In this document: positions 31,941-41,944 of the stretch, piece by piece
Layout of the letters: every line of letters begins with the position of its first letter
How positions within the stretch are numbered: the first letter of the stretch is position 1
Assembly (NCBI GenBank): GCA_963971575.1
Contig: OZ020616.1
Location: 6,654,924-6,718,923, forward strand
Length of the DNA stretch: 64,000 nucleotides
Direction of reading: 5' to 3'
Origin: Liopterus haemorrhoidalis
Taxonomy: Eukaryota; Arthropoda; Insecta; Coleoptera; Dytiscidae
Notes under the pieces: model-generated
The model's input: the letters and a program-made list of their open reading frames with translations, nothing else
Database searches by the model: none
Told to the model about the DNA's origin: nothing
Made by a program: the position numbers and the translations under genes

Positions 31941-32664
31941 TTTTTACCTCTCTATATAGCTTCAGGTCATCGGCAAATGTCTGATGTTCAGATAATAGAT
32001 TTTAGACTAAATCAGTTACAAATATCAGGTATAGAATAGGTCCAATAACACTTTCTTGTGGTACTCAACTCGTAATTGGATAAAACTGTGGTTTACAATT
32101 TGCCATAGTATTTTTACATCCTTTCATTTTCTAACTTTCCGCATTTGTTTGTGTATTTGCTATGAAATTATCTCTTTTTAAAAGATAAAGTACAATTACA
32201 TATATCAGGAAAATAATAGGTTCTATTACGCTTTCTTGCGGGACTCCACTCGTAACTGGATAGAACTGCAATTTACAATTTATGATAGTGTCTACTTCTC
32301 ATTCCATTTTTTAAATTCTGATTTTTTTTGTGAATGTGCTTTAAATATGTCTTCTTCAAAAATAAATTACAGTTGCAAATATCAGGAACAGAATAGGTCC
32401 AATAACGCTTTCTTGCGGTACTCCATTCGTAACTGGAATAACTGCGATTTACAATTTGCGATGATATCTTTACTTCTCATTCATTTTTTTTTTAATTCTG
32501 GATTTTTTTTGTGAATTTGCTATAAATCCCTTTTTAAAAGATAAATTATACTTACAAATATCTGGAACAAAATAGGCCCAATAACGCTTTCTTGCGGGAC
32601 TTTCGTAACTGGATAGAACTGCAATTTACAATTTATGATAGTGTCTTTACTTCTCATTCCATTT
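31884..32664 (-). pseudogene. LINE reverse-transcriptase fragment expanded as 179-bp tandem repeats
   Basis: Minus strand. Near 32060-31900 it reads VPQESVIGPILYLIF and then TFADDLKLYREVKNPA, the PQGS and ADD motifs of a LINE reverse transcriptase. The PQGS-bearing block is repeated: CTTTCTTG falls at 32051, 32231, 32408 and 32587, spacing 180, 177 and 179 bp. Only the first unit continues into the ADD motif. Units carry indels and stops. Confidence 0.8.
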
Positions 32665-32848
32665 TAACATTGAAGAACAACCGCCTCTAAAGTATGGAAT
32701 ATGTCATTTGTGTGCTTTGGAGAAGACAAGAACGTCAGCGTCAATGAAATGCCATAATTGCAAATCATTTACTTGCAAACGACATTCTTAAATCAATATT
32801 TTCTGTTTTCAATGTCAAGAAAAGTGTGATTCCTCGTCAGATTAAAAA
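32665..32848 (+). pseudogene. piggyBac transposase C-terminal cysteine-rich domain
   Basis: NIEEQPPLKYGICHLCALEK, then RTSASMKCHNCKSFTCKRHS, a TAA, and INIFCFQCQEKCDSSSD. The Cys/His pattern C-x2-C, C-x2-C, C-x2-H, C-x2-C is that of the C-terminal zinc-binding domain of piggyBac transposases, which recognises the element ends. One nonsense codon after the CKRH block breaks it. Confidence 0.8.
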
Positions 32849-33132
32849 ATACTTAGGCATTTATTACGAAAATATATGCATAAGTAATTTAGTTGGTAGA
32901 TTATATATTTCTTGTATTACAATTTTATTTGATTATTTTTAAAAATAAAAGAATTCAATACACTCAGCTGATGTTTTAATAATGTGCTATAAATCTTTTC
33001 TATACATTTGTTAACTATATCATATAATAATTAAATCAAATGTTAAATAGTAGATCATATAATGCTTGACGTAAAAAATACTACACGCGCCTGCTTATGT
33101 TAAAAAATCTAGCGCGCCCGCTCGAGGATTAA

Positions 33133-33640
33133 TACCAAAACCTTTTTACCATTTTCTGTCAAGCTTTTGGCTTTTTTAAGTATTAATCTTGCGGTGTCCT
33201 TTTCCATATTTCTTGCCACTTCTTTATATCTTGGATCATAGTCCTTGTTTCTTCCCATTTCATCCCTTTTCTTGCTGTTGTTCTTTGAATTCCATCGTTT
33301 CACATTCTTCTTAGTCTTCCTCTGAACTTTTCTTTTAGGTGTCGTTGCTTCATGATCAATTTTTGCTTTTCCGTTATGGTCCATTCTGCATATATGTTCA
33401 TATCACCTCAACTGGTTTTGTTCTATCAAATATTCCACGGGAATTGTTTCCAGATTCCCACTGTGGCCGTATTTTAATTCAGTCATGTTAATCTTTTGTT
33501 ATTTTCCTCAGAAATCTCATTTCTGTAGCTCTTACTTTGCTACTTAATTTTTCTGTCATCGTCCACTGTGCAGATCCGTATGTTAGGATTGGAACTGCTA
33601 CCAATATGAAATCTTGTACCTTGGTTTCTGGTAGTACAGG
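33133..33640 (-). pseudogene. LINE fragment, post-RT region
   Basis: Minus strand. VAVPILTYGSAQWTM, then KVRATEMRFLRKITKD, followed out of frame by remnants of RNQLRW and HMCRMD-like sequence and PKRKVQRKTKK. The YGSxxWTLxxxxxxxxxAxEMRFLR signature is the C-terminal region of a widespread insect LINE group (RTE-like). Heavily frameshifted. Confidence 0.7.
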
Positions 33641-33860
33641 AATCAAAGAAATTAAAATGGAAATGGGCAGGACACACAGTCCGAAGAGAAGACAACAGAT
33701 GGACCACAGAGTCAACAATTGGTTTCCAATGTTCAAAAAAGGCGCAGAGGAAGGCAGAGAACGAGGTCGGAAGACGAATTCAAAAATCAAGGAGGTAAAC
33801 TATGGAAAAGGACTGCAATGGACTGAGAGACATGGAGATTAATGGGGAGGCCCATGCCCA
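33641..33860 (+). pseudogene. LINE fragment, opposite strand, C-terminal end
   Basis: Reads IKWKWAGH-like KLKWKWAGHTVRREDNRW, then QRKAENEVGRR and GEAHAQRWVS, corresponding to the KWxWAGHxxRxxDxRW...EAYxQQW end of RTE-like LINEs. It joins the minus-strand fragment head to head at about 33640. Confidence 0.7.
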
Positions 33861-34075
33861 GAGATGGGTTTCGTGAGAAAAACACCTAAATAGATCGTAA
33901 AAAGTATCATATGTAACTAATTTTTTTTAAGAAACTGTATTTAATGAAATATGATTAACTTAAATTTAATAAATAATATGGCTATTATTAATATTATACC
34001 TTGGTTTCTGGTTGGATTTTCGGTTTTACGAGGAATGCAGTTTGAGACAAAATGAAGAATTTAATATATATATAT

Positions 34076-34242
34076 ACATTGAAAAATTACACTTTAAAAT
34101 TGTTATCACAGAACTGTATATTGACTAAAATAGTATTAAATAAATAAATCTAATTTTAATACAAGTAGATTTATTTATTTAATACTATTTTAGTCAATAT
34201 ACAGTTCTGTGATAACAATTTTAAAGTGTAATTTTTCAATGT
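34076..34242. repeat. Perfect 76-bp inverted repeat with 15-nt loop
   Basis: 34076-34151 and 34167-34242 are exact reverse complements over all 76 bases, checked base by base. The loop at 34152-34166 is AATTTTAATACAAGT. A single transcript would make a long perfect hairpin. No TA, TTAA or 8-bp duplication is evident. Confidence 0.97.
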
Positions 34243-34507
34243 GATAATAATTGTAATGTTCTATTTTAACTCTAATTTATTTATTCTTTTAATGTGTTAC
34301 AACAGAGGCAACTCTTAAATTTTACTTCCCTTGAAAAAGATTTGAAAAGTCAAGTCGAAATATCGGGTACATGTAAATATTGAGTTTACTTTTTCCTCCA
34401 CCGCTATTCCCAATAACTTCATTAAATATATATATATATATTTCTTAATGTACGTCTTAAAAAAATTATTTTGAGACCAAACAATAAAAATTAAAAAAAT
34501 AAAAATA

Positions 34508-34655
34508 AAATATTTTTCGAAAAACTAATCTGATCAAAAATTCCTGTTGAACTATTCCGGTTTTCATCAGTATAAATTACTATTTTCAGATTTTTAGATG
34601 AACCCCTTTGCAAAATAGAGTGGGGGAAAAAGTTTTTTGGCACATTTTTGGTGTA
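34508..34655 (+). mobile_element. Family R internal fragment
   Basis: CTGATCAAAAATTCCTGTTG, ACTATTCCGG, TTTTCAGATTTTTAG and GTGGGGGAAAAAGTTTTTTG align with the middle of family R, diverged. Confidence 0.6.
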
Positions 34656-34735
34656 TATCCCATAAAACAATTTGATTTCTCAAAAAAAAAAGTTTTTTAT
34701 CCAAGCAGTAAGAAGTTTCATTAGATATCCCACTT

Positions 34736-34873
34736 AGGGCCGATTTCTGATAGCTTAGTTAACTATAACCAAATAGTTTGACGACGTTTGCCATGGTTAC
34801 TTATGTGATTGTTATATTGTAACCGTAGTTGACCATTTGCTTATAGTTTACTAAGCTTTCAGAAACCGGCTCT
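34736..34873. mobile_element. Small palindromic MITE
   Basis: Ends AGGGCCGATTTCTGATAGC and, inverted, AGAGCCGGTTTCTGAAAGC, continuing TTAGTTAACTATAA against TTAGTAAACTATAA. About 138 bp. Superfamily and target duplication undecided; a TWA-type duplication (PIF/Harbinger) is possible. Confidence 0.65.
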
Positions 34874-34929
34874 GAAAGTTTTTAAAAATATTTATTTTTT
34901 CATTAAATACATACTTGTTTATATTTATG

Positions 34930-35718
34930 AACAATTGACCTCGGAAATATTAAAAAATCTTAAAATATGGTTTTCAATATTTGGAATCCCTGCTGAACTG
35001 CACACAGATAATGGACGTCAGTATTGTTCACAATTATTCAAAGAATTTTCGCAACAATGGAACTTCGAGCATATTACGTCAAGTCCATATTATCCACAAA
35101 GCAATGGGATAAGCGAAAGAGCAGTTCAAACTGCAAAATATATTTTAAGAAAATGCTACGAAGATCAAACTTCAATCGAGCAAGCCTTGCTGAATTATAA
35201 GAACATAACAAGAACTAATTAACTTTATTCTCCAAATCAAAGACTTTTAAGTAAAATAACAAGATCAGTTATACCAGTCAAGGAAGATAGATTAAAGCCA
35301 AAAATAGTCAAAAATGTTTCAAAAAATCTGAAGAACGAAAGAGAAAAGCAAAAGAGATACTACGATCGAACAGCTCATAAAAGAAATTTGCTGAACAGAA
35401 GACTCTGTAATTGTTCAAGATCCGTTGACAAACAAATGACAGTCAGGTAAAATTATACATAATAGTATTACACCCCGTTCAGTTTTAGTAGAATTGAAGG
35501 ATGGAAGTATACAGAGAAGAAATCACAAACACATTAGAAAATCTCCAGCAACGGTGCAGCCAGAATTGGAAATAGCTTCAGAAGAAGTTACGGCTCCGGT
35601 AGAACCACCTCCAGAAATGGTTACAAGTCCTTCCACTAGCCATCAACGCCTTCCACAGCAATATGTCACTAGATATGGCCGAACAATCAAGCCCGTATCT
35701 AAATTTCAATTATCTTAA
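34930..35718 (+). pseudogene. Gypsy integrase core and C-terminal tail
   Basis: ELHTDNGRQYCSQLFKEF holds the second catalytic Asp, and PYYPQSNGISERAVQTAK the catalytic Glu: the end of the DDE integrase core. It runs through a stop near 35221, then PNQRLLSKITRSVIP and KQKRYYDRTAH. A frame change leads to MKDGSIQRRNHKHIRKSP and a Pro/Thr/Ser-rich stretch ending RYGRTIKPVSKFQLS. That order is the usual tail of arthropod Gypsy pol without a chromodomain. No reverse transcriptase, RNase H, protease, gag or env is visible. Confidence 0.85.
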
Positions 35719-35858
35719 GTTTGTAAAAAAATAAGGGAGATGTATTGTATATATCATATAGCATTACCCATGTATAGCAATGTATACCATAGCAACGAAA
35801 AGATAGTAAGTTGTTTTATCATAATATAGAACTCAACACAAAGAGTATAATTTTAAGA
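34930..35858 (+). mobile_element. Gypsy-type LTR retrotransposon, 3' part
   Basis: Integrase and C-terminal pol sequence (34930-35718), then a purine-rich AAAAAAATAAGGGAGA and a putative LTR start TGTATTGTATATATC at 35741. The LTR is cut after about 118 bp by the DD41D transposon at 35861; its continuation past 37163 is possible but its end was not recognised. All 5' genes are missing. Confidence 0.7.
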
Positions 35859-35860
35859 TA

Positions 35861-37161
35861 CAAAGTGTCTCAAAAGAAATTTTATGTTTATTTAGCTTAC
35901 TGCGTGAACGCAACGTATCCGAGGGGCGCGGGGGTTATGTCAATCGGTAGCCTGGCTCTTGGGAATTAAGTCGCTATGGAGCGTTTCTCGGGAGCAGACC
36001 GCGCGTTATGCGTGCGAGAGTTTTACAAAAACGGTGATTCGGCGACTGTAGCGCGTAGAAAATTCTGCAATATTCGAGGTTTTCGCCACTTAAATGATGC
36101 GCCAAGCATTCCTCTCATTCGACATTGGGTTAAAAAGTTTGAAGAGACTGGATAAATCAAAATCCGAGCGACCTAGGTCATCAAGAACGGTAAAAAACGT
36201 GGAGAATGTTAATCAGTCTGTTCGTGACGACCCGAACCTTTCAATTCGGAAGCGCGCAAGTGCTTTAAATGTGAATAGATCATCATTACATCGCATTATG
36301 CACAAAGACCTAAAGCTGCAACCCTACAAAATTCAATTGGTGCAAGAATTAAAGCCCCAAGATGCCAGTCAGAGGCTTAATTTCGTAAATCAGGTGATTG
36401 AGCGATTTTCAACGTTTACCAACATTTTGTTTTCGGATGAAGCTCATTTTCATCTTAATGGCCACGTAAATAAGCATAACTGCCGCTACTGGAGTGCAAC
36501 GAATCCGAAACGCAAACATCAGAAACCCCTACATTCGCCTAAAGTGACCGTATGGGCTGCGATGTCGGCGCGAGGAATTATCGGCCCTTACTTTTTTGAA
36601 GCCGAATGGGGCGTGCAGTTACAGTGAATTCAGAGCGTTATGTGGAGATGTTAGACAACTTCTTGGTACCTGAACTGCAAAACTTTCCTGGCTATAACCA
36701 AAGAACATGGTTCCAACAGGACGGAGCAACTTCACACCCGTCCAATATGTCTCTGCCACGTGTTCGTAAAATTTTCTCAGGCAAATTGATCTCCCGGAGA
36801 GGTGACATAAATTGGCCTCCACGCAGTCCAGATTTAACCCCTATGGACTTTTTCCTATGGGGTTATCTTAAATCTAAAGTTTACGCCAATAAACCGACTT
36901 CACTGGCGCATTTGAAAGAAAATATCCGTCACGAAATGGCAGCCATCCCTGAGTCCACCTGCCGAGACGTCATAAGTAATTTTACTGTTCGATTAAATGA
37001 GTGCCGAGAACGCGAGGGTCTACATTTAGACGATATTATTTTTAAGAAATAAATCCCCAAAAAGTGTATTTTAATAATTAATAAACATTTTTTCTATATA
37101 CGGCTTACTTTTTTTTTAATCGATCCACTAATAAATATAAAATTTCTTTTGAGACACCTTG
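35861..37161 (+). mobile_element. DD41D Tc1/mariner-superfamily transposon, near full length
   Basis: Ends CAAAGTGTCTCAAAAG and, inverted, CAAGGTGTCTCAAAAG, continuing AAATTTTAT on both sides. TA at 35859-35860 and 37162-37163. 1301 bp. Inserted in the LTR of the Gypsy remnant. Terminal repeats differ little, so the copy is fairly young despite two frameshifts. Confidence 0.92.
35976..37052 (+). pseudogene. DD41D transposase, two frameshifts
   Basis: ATG at 35976: MERFSGADRALCVREFYKN, an N-terminal HTH. A frameshift near 36150 is followed by KSERPRSSRTVKNVENV, SIRKRASALNVNRSSLHRI (second HTH), and LFSDEAHFHLNGHVNKHNC with the first catalytic Asp. A second shift at the GGGG near 36608 leads to AVTVNSERYVEMLDNFL, TWFQQDGATSHP (second Asp), and NWPPRSPDLTPMDFFLWG with the third Asp. 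I count 41 residues between the second and third Asp, which assigns the DD41D group (rosa/Visitor-like by published naming). It ends at DDIIFKK, stop at 37050-37052. The three Asp are intact, and only two single-base shifts separate it from an open gene. Confidence 0.92.
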
Positions 37162-37379
37162 TATATTTTTATGCGGTATTTTTAGAAGTAGAGCTGATAA
37201 TAATAGGTTTCCAAACGCCTAGATAGGCGCAGAGAGCAGAGAAGGTAATTTCTCCGTTACAATCGGGCGGATACTGGGGTAGACGGGCGGTTTACCCAGT
37301 ACCACTTTTCCAATAGAAAATTATTAAAGTACCACAAGTTACAACGAGTCAGTTTGATTTTGTATAATATACGCAGGCA

Positions 37380-37565
37380 GGGCTAAAAAAGTTTAAAAAA
37401 TATAAATCTTTCGTTCAATGCATATATTTTTTATATTTTTCGAGCGATGTACAAGCATGTCAAATTTCAACTTTCTAGAACCAGCCGTTTGGTAACTTTT
37501 TATAGCGAAAAGACAGACACACACATGATTGACGTTATAGAGTTTTTTAGTAACCATAAAAACTA
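37380..37565 (+). mobile_element. Diverged family R 3' end
   Basis: ACAAGCATGTCAAATTTCAA, CTAGAACCAGCCGTTTGG, then AAAGACAGACACACACATG and a terminal pair AGTTTTTTAG/CTAAAAAC-like hairpin. This is the order of blocks at the R 3' end (compare 13285-13417), strongly diverged but with the end hairpin still able to pair. Confidence 0.6.
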
Positions 37566-38525
37566 GAAACGCGGTGTATATAATTACGTGTAAACCATAC
37601 TTGCATCTGAAATTATATCATTACCCCACAGTAATAATAATAAAATAATGCAGCGAATGTCATGCAGTGTCATAAGTAGTTCACAATTAAACTTGAAAGC
37701 GCTGTTATTGGTGCGAAACTTTAATTTAAATTACCTGATTTAAGAATTTATTAGCTGATGTTATGACAGCTATAAGAAAATCATAAACTTCCCCCATGCG
37801 GAACTTATTTCACGTAGCATGAATCTGGTTTTGCAGTTCCTGTTCCGAGTTCACAATACTCCATTATGATAATAAAGCATCAAGACTTGTGAGTATTTGA
37901 CTTGAGTACTCCATTATACAAATATTTGTCTTCTTTCCGTGGGTAGGAGTGCGAGAAATGGCAACGTCTTACAACCTCTTGCATAGACGGAGGAGAAACA
38001 ACGAATATGTTACCAAGAAATAGAATAAATGAACAAAAACATACAGATATAGTACACTGAATGGATATTGCGACTGTGCTATCACATTTAGCATATATTT
38101 TTAAAGATAAACTTATAATAACATAATAACATATAAGCACTTAATAATAACATTTAATTATGTTTACAACTATATCCACTGAAGCATTTGAAATACCCGG
38201 GAAACCCCACCCCTTTTCTCCCCCACCACTTTTAGTTCCATAACCCAACAACTACAGCGCTAATTTGATTTCAAAACATATATAATGCCAGTTTCGTATC
38301 TATTTCTTTCTTTATCTATGGAAATTAGCGAAAAGACTAGCCCAACGAGAGATAAGTTCGCGTTTGTTAAAAACAGAGTACGTTTTTAACACACACACAC
38401 ACGCTTCTTCCTCGAGCCTTCAACTACAATTGACATAATTGTCACTGTTCTTGCGTCAACCAATCCGCAGTGTTGCCAACCTGTGCATTATTTATGAAAT
38501 AACCCTCGTATATTCATAACTGAAT
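37566..38525. other. Unassigned sequence
   Basis: No feature recognised except a short (CA)n at about 38390-38404. Confidence 0.45.
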
Positions 38526-38530
38526 CGAAA

Positions 38531-39182
38531 TTTAACCCGAGATCTTCTCATGACGAGTAACAATCTAAACCTCGGTGGCAAACAGATAGAACAGCTAGTT
38601 AGCTACAAATATCTAGGGCATGACATAACTATTGACTGAGACAATCAAACCCGTGAAATGAAACGCCGTATCGGTCTAGGGTTGGCGGGTTTTGGCAAGT
38701 TAAGAGATGTTTTCATTAGCAACTTACCAAATAACTTGAAGAAAAAAGTTTTCAACCAATGCGTACTACCTGTTCCAACAACGGATCGGAAACTCTGACA
38801 ACCCAGCTAAGTCATCTGAAAATTAAGAGTGTCTCAAAGATCGATGGATAGATCAATTAGTCTAGCTGATCGAAAAACAAATCAGTGGATTCAAGAACAA
38901 ACAAAAGTATGTCATCGAAAGAATTGCTCGTCTTAAATGGAACTGGGCTGGACGTGTGGCTAGACTTCAAGATGACAGATGGACAAAGAAGTGCCTAGAT
39001 TGGAGACCCAGAGATACCAACAGAGGCAGAGGAAGACCTCCAACTAGGTGGACGGATGACGTAAAGAGAGTTGTGGGGAACTGGAAATCAGTAGCACAAG
39101 ATCGTTCCGAATAGAAAAAGCTTGGGGAGGCCTACGTTCAGCAGTGGACAAGAAAAGCTGATGATGATGATGATGATGATTG
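38531..39182 (+). pseudogene. RTE-like LINE, 3' end with (GAT)n tail
   Basis: Reads LGGKQIEQLVSYKYLG, then MKRRIGLGLAGFGKLRDVF, a YGSETLTTQ remnant, RIARLKWNWAGRVARLQDD, GRGRPPTRWTDDVKR and GEAYVQQWT-like GGLRSAVD/EAYVQQW, with a tail of GAT repeats at 39160-39180. The order KYLGH - RRI.L...F.KL - KWxWAGxxxR - GRPxxRWxDD - EAYxQQW and the triplet tail are typical of RTE-like elements. Frameshifts and stops throughout; 5' truncated. Confidence 0.82.
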
Positions 39183-39184
39183 CT

Positions 39185-40192
39185 TATCGCTTTTTCTGCT
39201 TTCTTCTTTTGTATACAACATTGAGCTTAGTTTCATTAGTGTTTTCTGCCATGTAGAGGCATGTCTTTTCAATAATTATTAAATATTTTTTGTATATTTC
39301 TTGCTTTTAACATCATCTTCAATATTCGATGGTCAGAAAAACTTTTAAATATGCAAAATATTTTTGATCCGGAAGAGACTCCTAACAAACACCATTGAGC
39401 ACTTCAAGCAGAATATTTCGGATGTTGTTTATGTAATATGTGTAGAAATGTGCAATAAAGTTAGACAAAATTTATTGAAAGAGCATGGAATTGAATCATG
39501 AGAAAAAAACTGACAATTCAGTATCAATAAACTATATGTAATAAACGTTGTATCTTATATTATTTATTAACAAGCATCTCTCGCCTTCATCTTATTATTA
39601 ATTCGTATATAATATCAAATAGTACTTCGAGGTATCAAACAATAGATGTCAGAGATGTCAGTATCTGACATAAATCAGAGAGCAGTCAGATCCATAATGC
39701 ATTGTCTTAAGCTGTACATGTTTCTCAGCAGCGCACGCCAATGGACATCTTACACCGCCTGCACGGGCCGAGCACAAAGCTTGCATTAACATATTATATG
39801 CACTGACAAGCTCCATGTACACCACCCCACTTACCCCAACACACCCCCATGACATTGCCGTACGACCAATGTTTATTAAGAGCAATAGAATGTTTCCTTA
39901 ATAGTAATTATCAAGGTTCAACCAGTAGCTGCTTTCCAGGCCATGAGTTACTCGTACGGTGCTTCAAACCCGTGCGCAACAAGCATCAACGCAATTTTAA
40001 ATTTACTTGGAAGTTATAAGTTTTCGTCTTTTGTAAATATCAACGTAGTTTGTCAAATATCAACTTTGATTACACTAGTAAACAAAAATGAACTTATTTT
40101 TTGTGACATTGACAGAATATAGTGTATCCCACTTAAAATTTGAACTAAAAGCCGAAAATGACCTCAGATTTTTTCTATCATCCATCATTTTT
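39185..40192. other. Mostly unassigned; possible mariner scrap
   Basis: At 39385-39505 the plus strand reads IEHFKQNISDVVYVI then MCNKVRQNLLKEHGI, reminiscent of the C-terminal helices of mariner-type transposases, but with no catalytic motif. The rest is unassigned. Confidence 0.35.
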
Positions 40193-40239
40193 AGGGTTTT
40201 GTAGGTATGACCAAAAAACCCTTATACCGTCATTTTGTC

Positions 40240-40286
<47 letters not shown>

Positions 40287-40311
40287 AGTCTGTCTGTCTG
40301 TCTGTCTGTCG

Positions 40312-40357
<46 letters not shown>

Positions 40358-41335
40358 TCAGTAAAAATTGTAGCCAAACGGCTAAACCTAGAGAGTTGAA
40401 ATTTGGCATGCTTATACAACTCTTTGACCCCCACATAGGAAAAATACTAAAACATCTAAAAAACATATACCTCTAAAAATGTAAACAAATAGGTGCTCAT
40501 CGAAAAAAAAAATATTTTTTTAAAAATTCTGTGTAGGGTATCAAATGAAAGCCCTTAGTACGTGGATTAACGATCAAAATTTTATTTTTGCAAAATAAAT
40601 TATTTTAATGCGATTTTTGCCAACATTGTGCAAAAAAATTTTTGTTCCACACCCTGCAGCCCAGATGGTTTAAACTAAAAATCTGAAAAAATTCTAAGTA
40701 ATGTACATTGGTGTGAACCGGAATAGTACAACAGGAATTTTTGATCAGATTATGTTTTCGGAAAATAACGTATTTTTTGTGTTTTTAACTAAAATATGTT
40801 AACTATTTAATACGTTGTGTAACATACCAGATCAGTAGCTCTCGTGGCGTGGTTGGATTTGTCGTACGCTTAACAATATAACAATATAACTTGCAAACTA
40901 GGGTTCGAATCCTGTTGATTTTATTTTTTGTTTTTTTTTGCATTTTTATTTTGTTTAAATTATTTTGTTAAAATTCTAGTTATATTTGGTAAATGTTGCA
41001 TTTAATTTTTAAAAGCGTAAATTTAATAACCACTGGAAAGTGTTGAAATTATAATTTAATTATATGTTTGACGAAATCAAAGGGCGGGACTTATGATGTA
41101 AGCAACCAATGGAAGCCATAGGTGCAATTTTCAAAATCTTAATGAACTTTGCTATATAAAAAAAAAATACTGCATATATTTAGAAACTTAAATAATGGTA
41201 TTAGGCATTCGAATTAAAATTCATAAAAAAATATTTTGACATAAAATTTGTTTTGGCATCCCAAATAATCATCGTTCAGTTACTAAATACCTGTAAAACC
41301 CAGAAATGTGTGAAAATTCACACTTCACATCAATT
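40193..41335 (-). mobile_element. Family R element, copy C (full length)
   Basis: Full copy in minus orientation: 5' boundary at 41335, end hairpin at 40193-40222, and a (TCTG)n tract expanded to about 118 bp (40240-40357), against about 30 bp in copy A. tRNA-like module on the plus strand at 40832-40915 (B box GGGTTCGAATCCT). CCAAT 41106-41110 and TATATAAA 41153-41160. The open frames across the tetranucleotide tract are artefacts of its repetitiveness. Confidence 0.88.
40240..40357. repeat. (TCTG)n microsatellite within R copy C
   Basis: About 29 nearly uninterrupted TCTG units with two single-base variants. Confidence 0.97.
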
Positions 41336-41449
41336 TTTTTGCTATGAGGTATCATTGGTTTCTAACGAAATATAGCGATAGACGTATTATTATTAATTTT
41401 AATTTACCTCAAAATGTTGTTTTTGATATTTTACGTCGATATTTTGTTT

Positions 41450-41940
41450 CTGAGGCTTTCTTTATTAATATCCAGCAGTAATCAGCAAGCAAATTTGGAT
41501 TCCATTTACCCTGATATCGCTTTTCGATAGCGGAAATATCTAGGTGGAATCGTTGCAGAAATAGGCCGATGTAAATTAAATAAACTTAAAAAAAAAAAAA
41601 AAAAATGTTCCCCATGTTCATTACTTACAGCATCCAGATCTTCTAGCAAGAAATCTAGATGAGAGTCCAGAAAGTGAATTTTTAAATACATCCTATATCC
41701 CATTTCATTGTAGGCATCAAGTAGTTCACGATATCTCTGTAATTTTCAGCTCTCACATTTCCAAGAAAATTTGAAACAACTGTTTTAAAAGTTCTCCAAA
41801 CTCTTATTTCAACTTCATTTAGTATACTGTCAAATACATCATCTTTCATTATTTCTCTTATTTGTGGGCCCACAAATATGGCTACTTTAGTTTTTGCTTC
41901 ACGAATTCTCGGAAATTTTTGTTTTAGATACAAAAGATCT
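41450..41940 (-). pseudogene. Fragment of an unassigned but recurrent arthropod TE-associated ORF
   Basis: Minus strand. FPRIREAKTKVAIFVGPQIR, IMKDDVFDSILNEVE, WRTFKTVVSNFLGNVRAENY. A frame change leads to YLKIHFLDSHLDFLLEDLDA then VSNEHGEHF, an inserted T/F-rich stretch (41560-41610), and RFHLDISAIEKRYQGKW with NPNLLADYCW. I recognise the combination (VGPQIR...FLGN...KIHFLxSHLDF...RFHxDI...KRYQGKW...LADYCW) from many uncharacterised insect predictions but cannot name the family. It is frameshifted and interrupted here. Confidence 0.6.
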
Positions 41941-41944
41941 CTTC

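Larger units (their letters stand above)
31014..33128 (+). mobile_element. piggyBac-like element, interrupted
   Basis: TTAA flanks at 31010-31013 and 33129-33132. Ends CAGTCAAGCGGGCGCGC and, inverted, TCCTCGAGCGGGCGCGC share AGCGGGCGCGC. Near the left end is a 17-nt palindrome GTCGTAAATTTTACGAC. Two pieces of a piggyBac transposase C-terminus are inside, separated by about 1.17 kb of LINE-derived and other sequence (31497-32664). The N-terminal and catalytic regions are deleted. Confidence 0.85.

Noticed and set aside
40158..40476. Long frames on both strands across the TCTG tract
   Set aside because: A tetranucleotide repeat without stop codons gives open frames in several phases; no protein motif and the tract belongs to non-coding family R.
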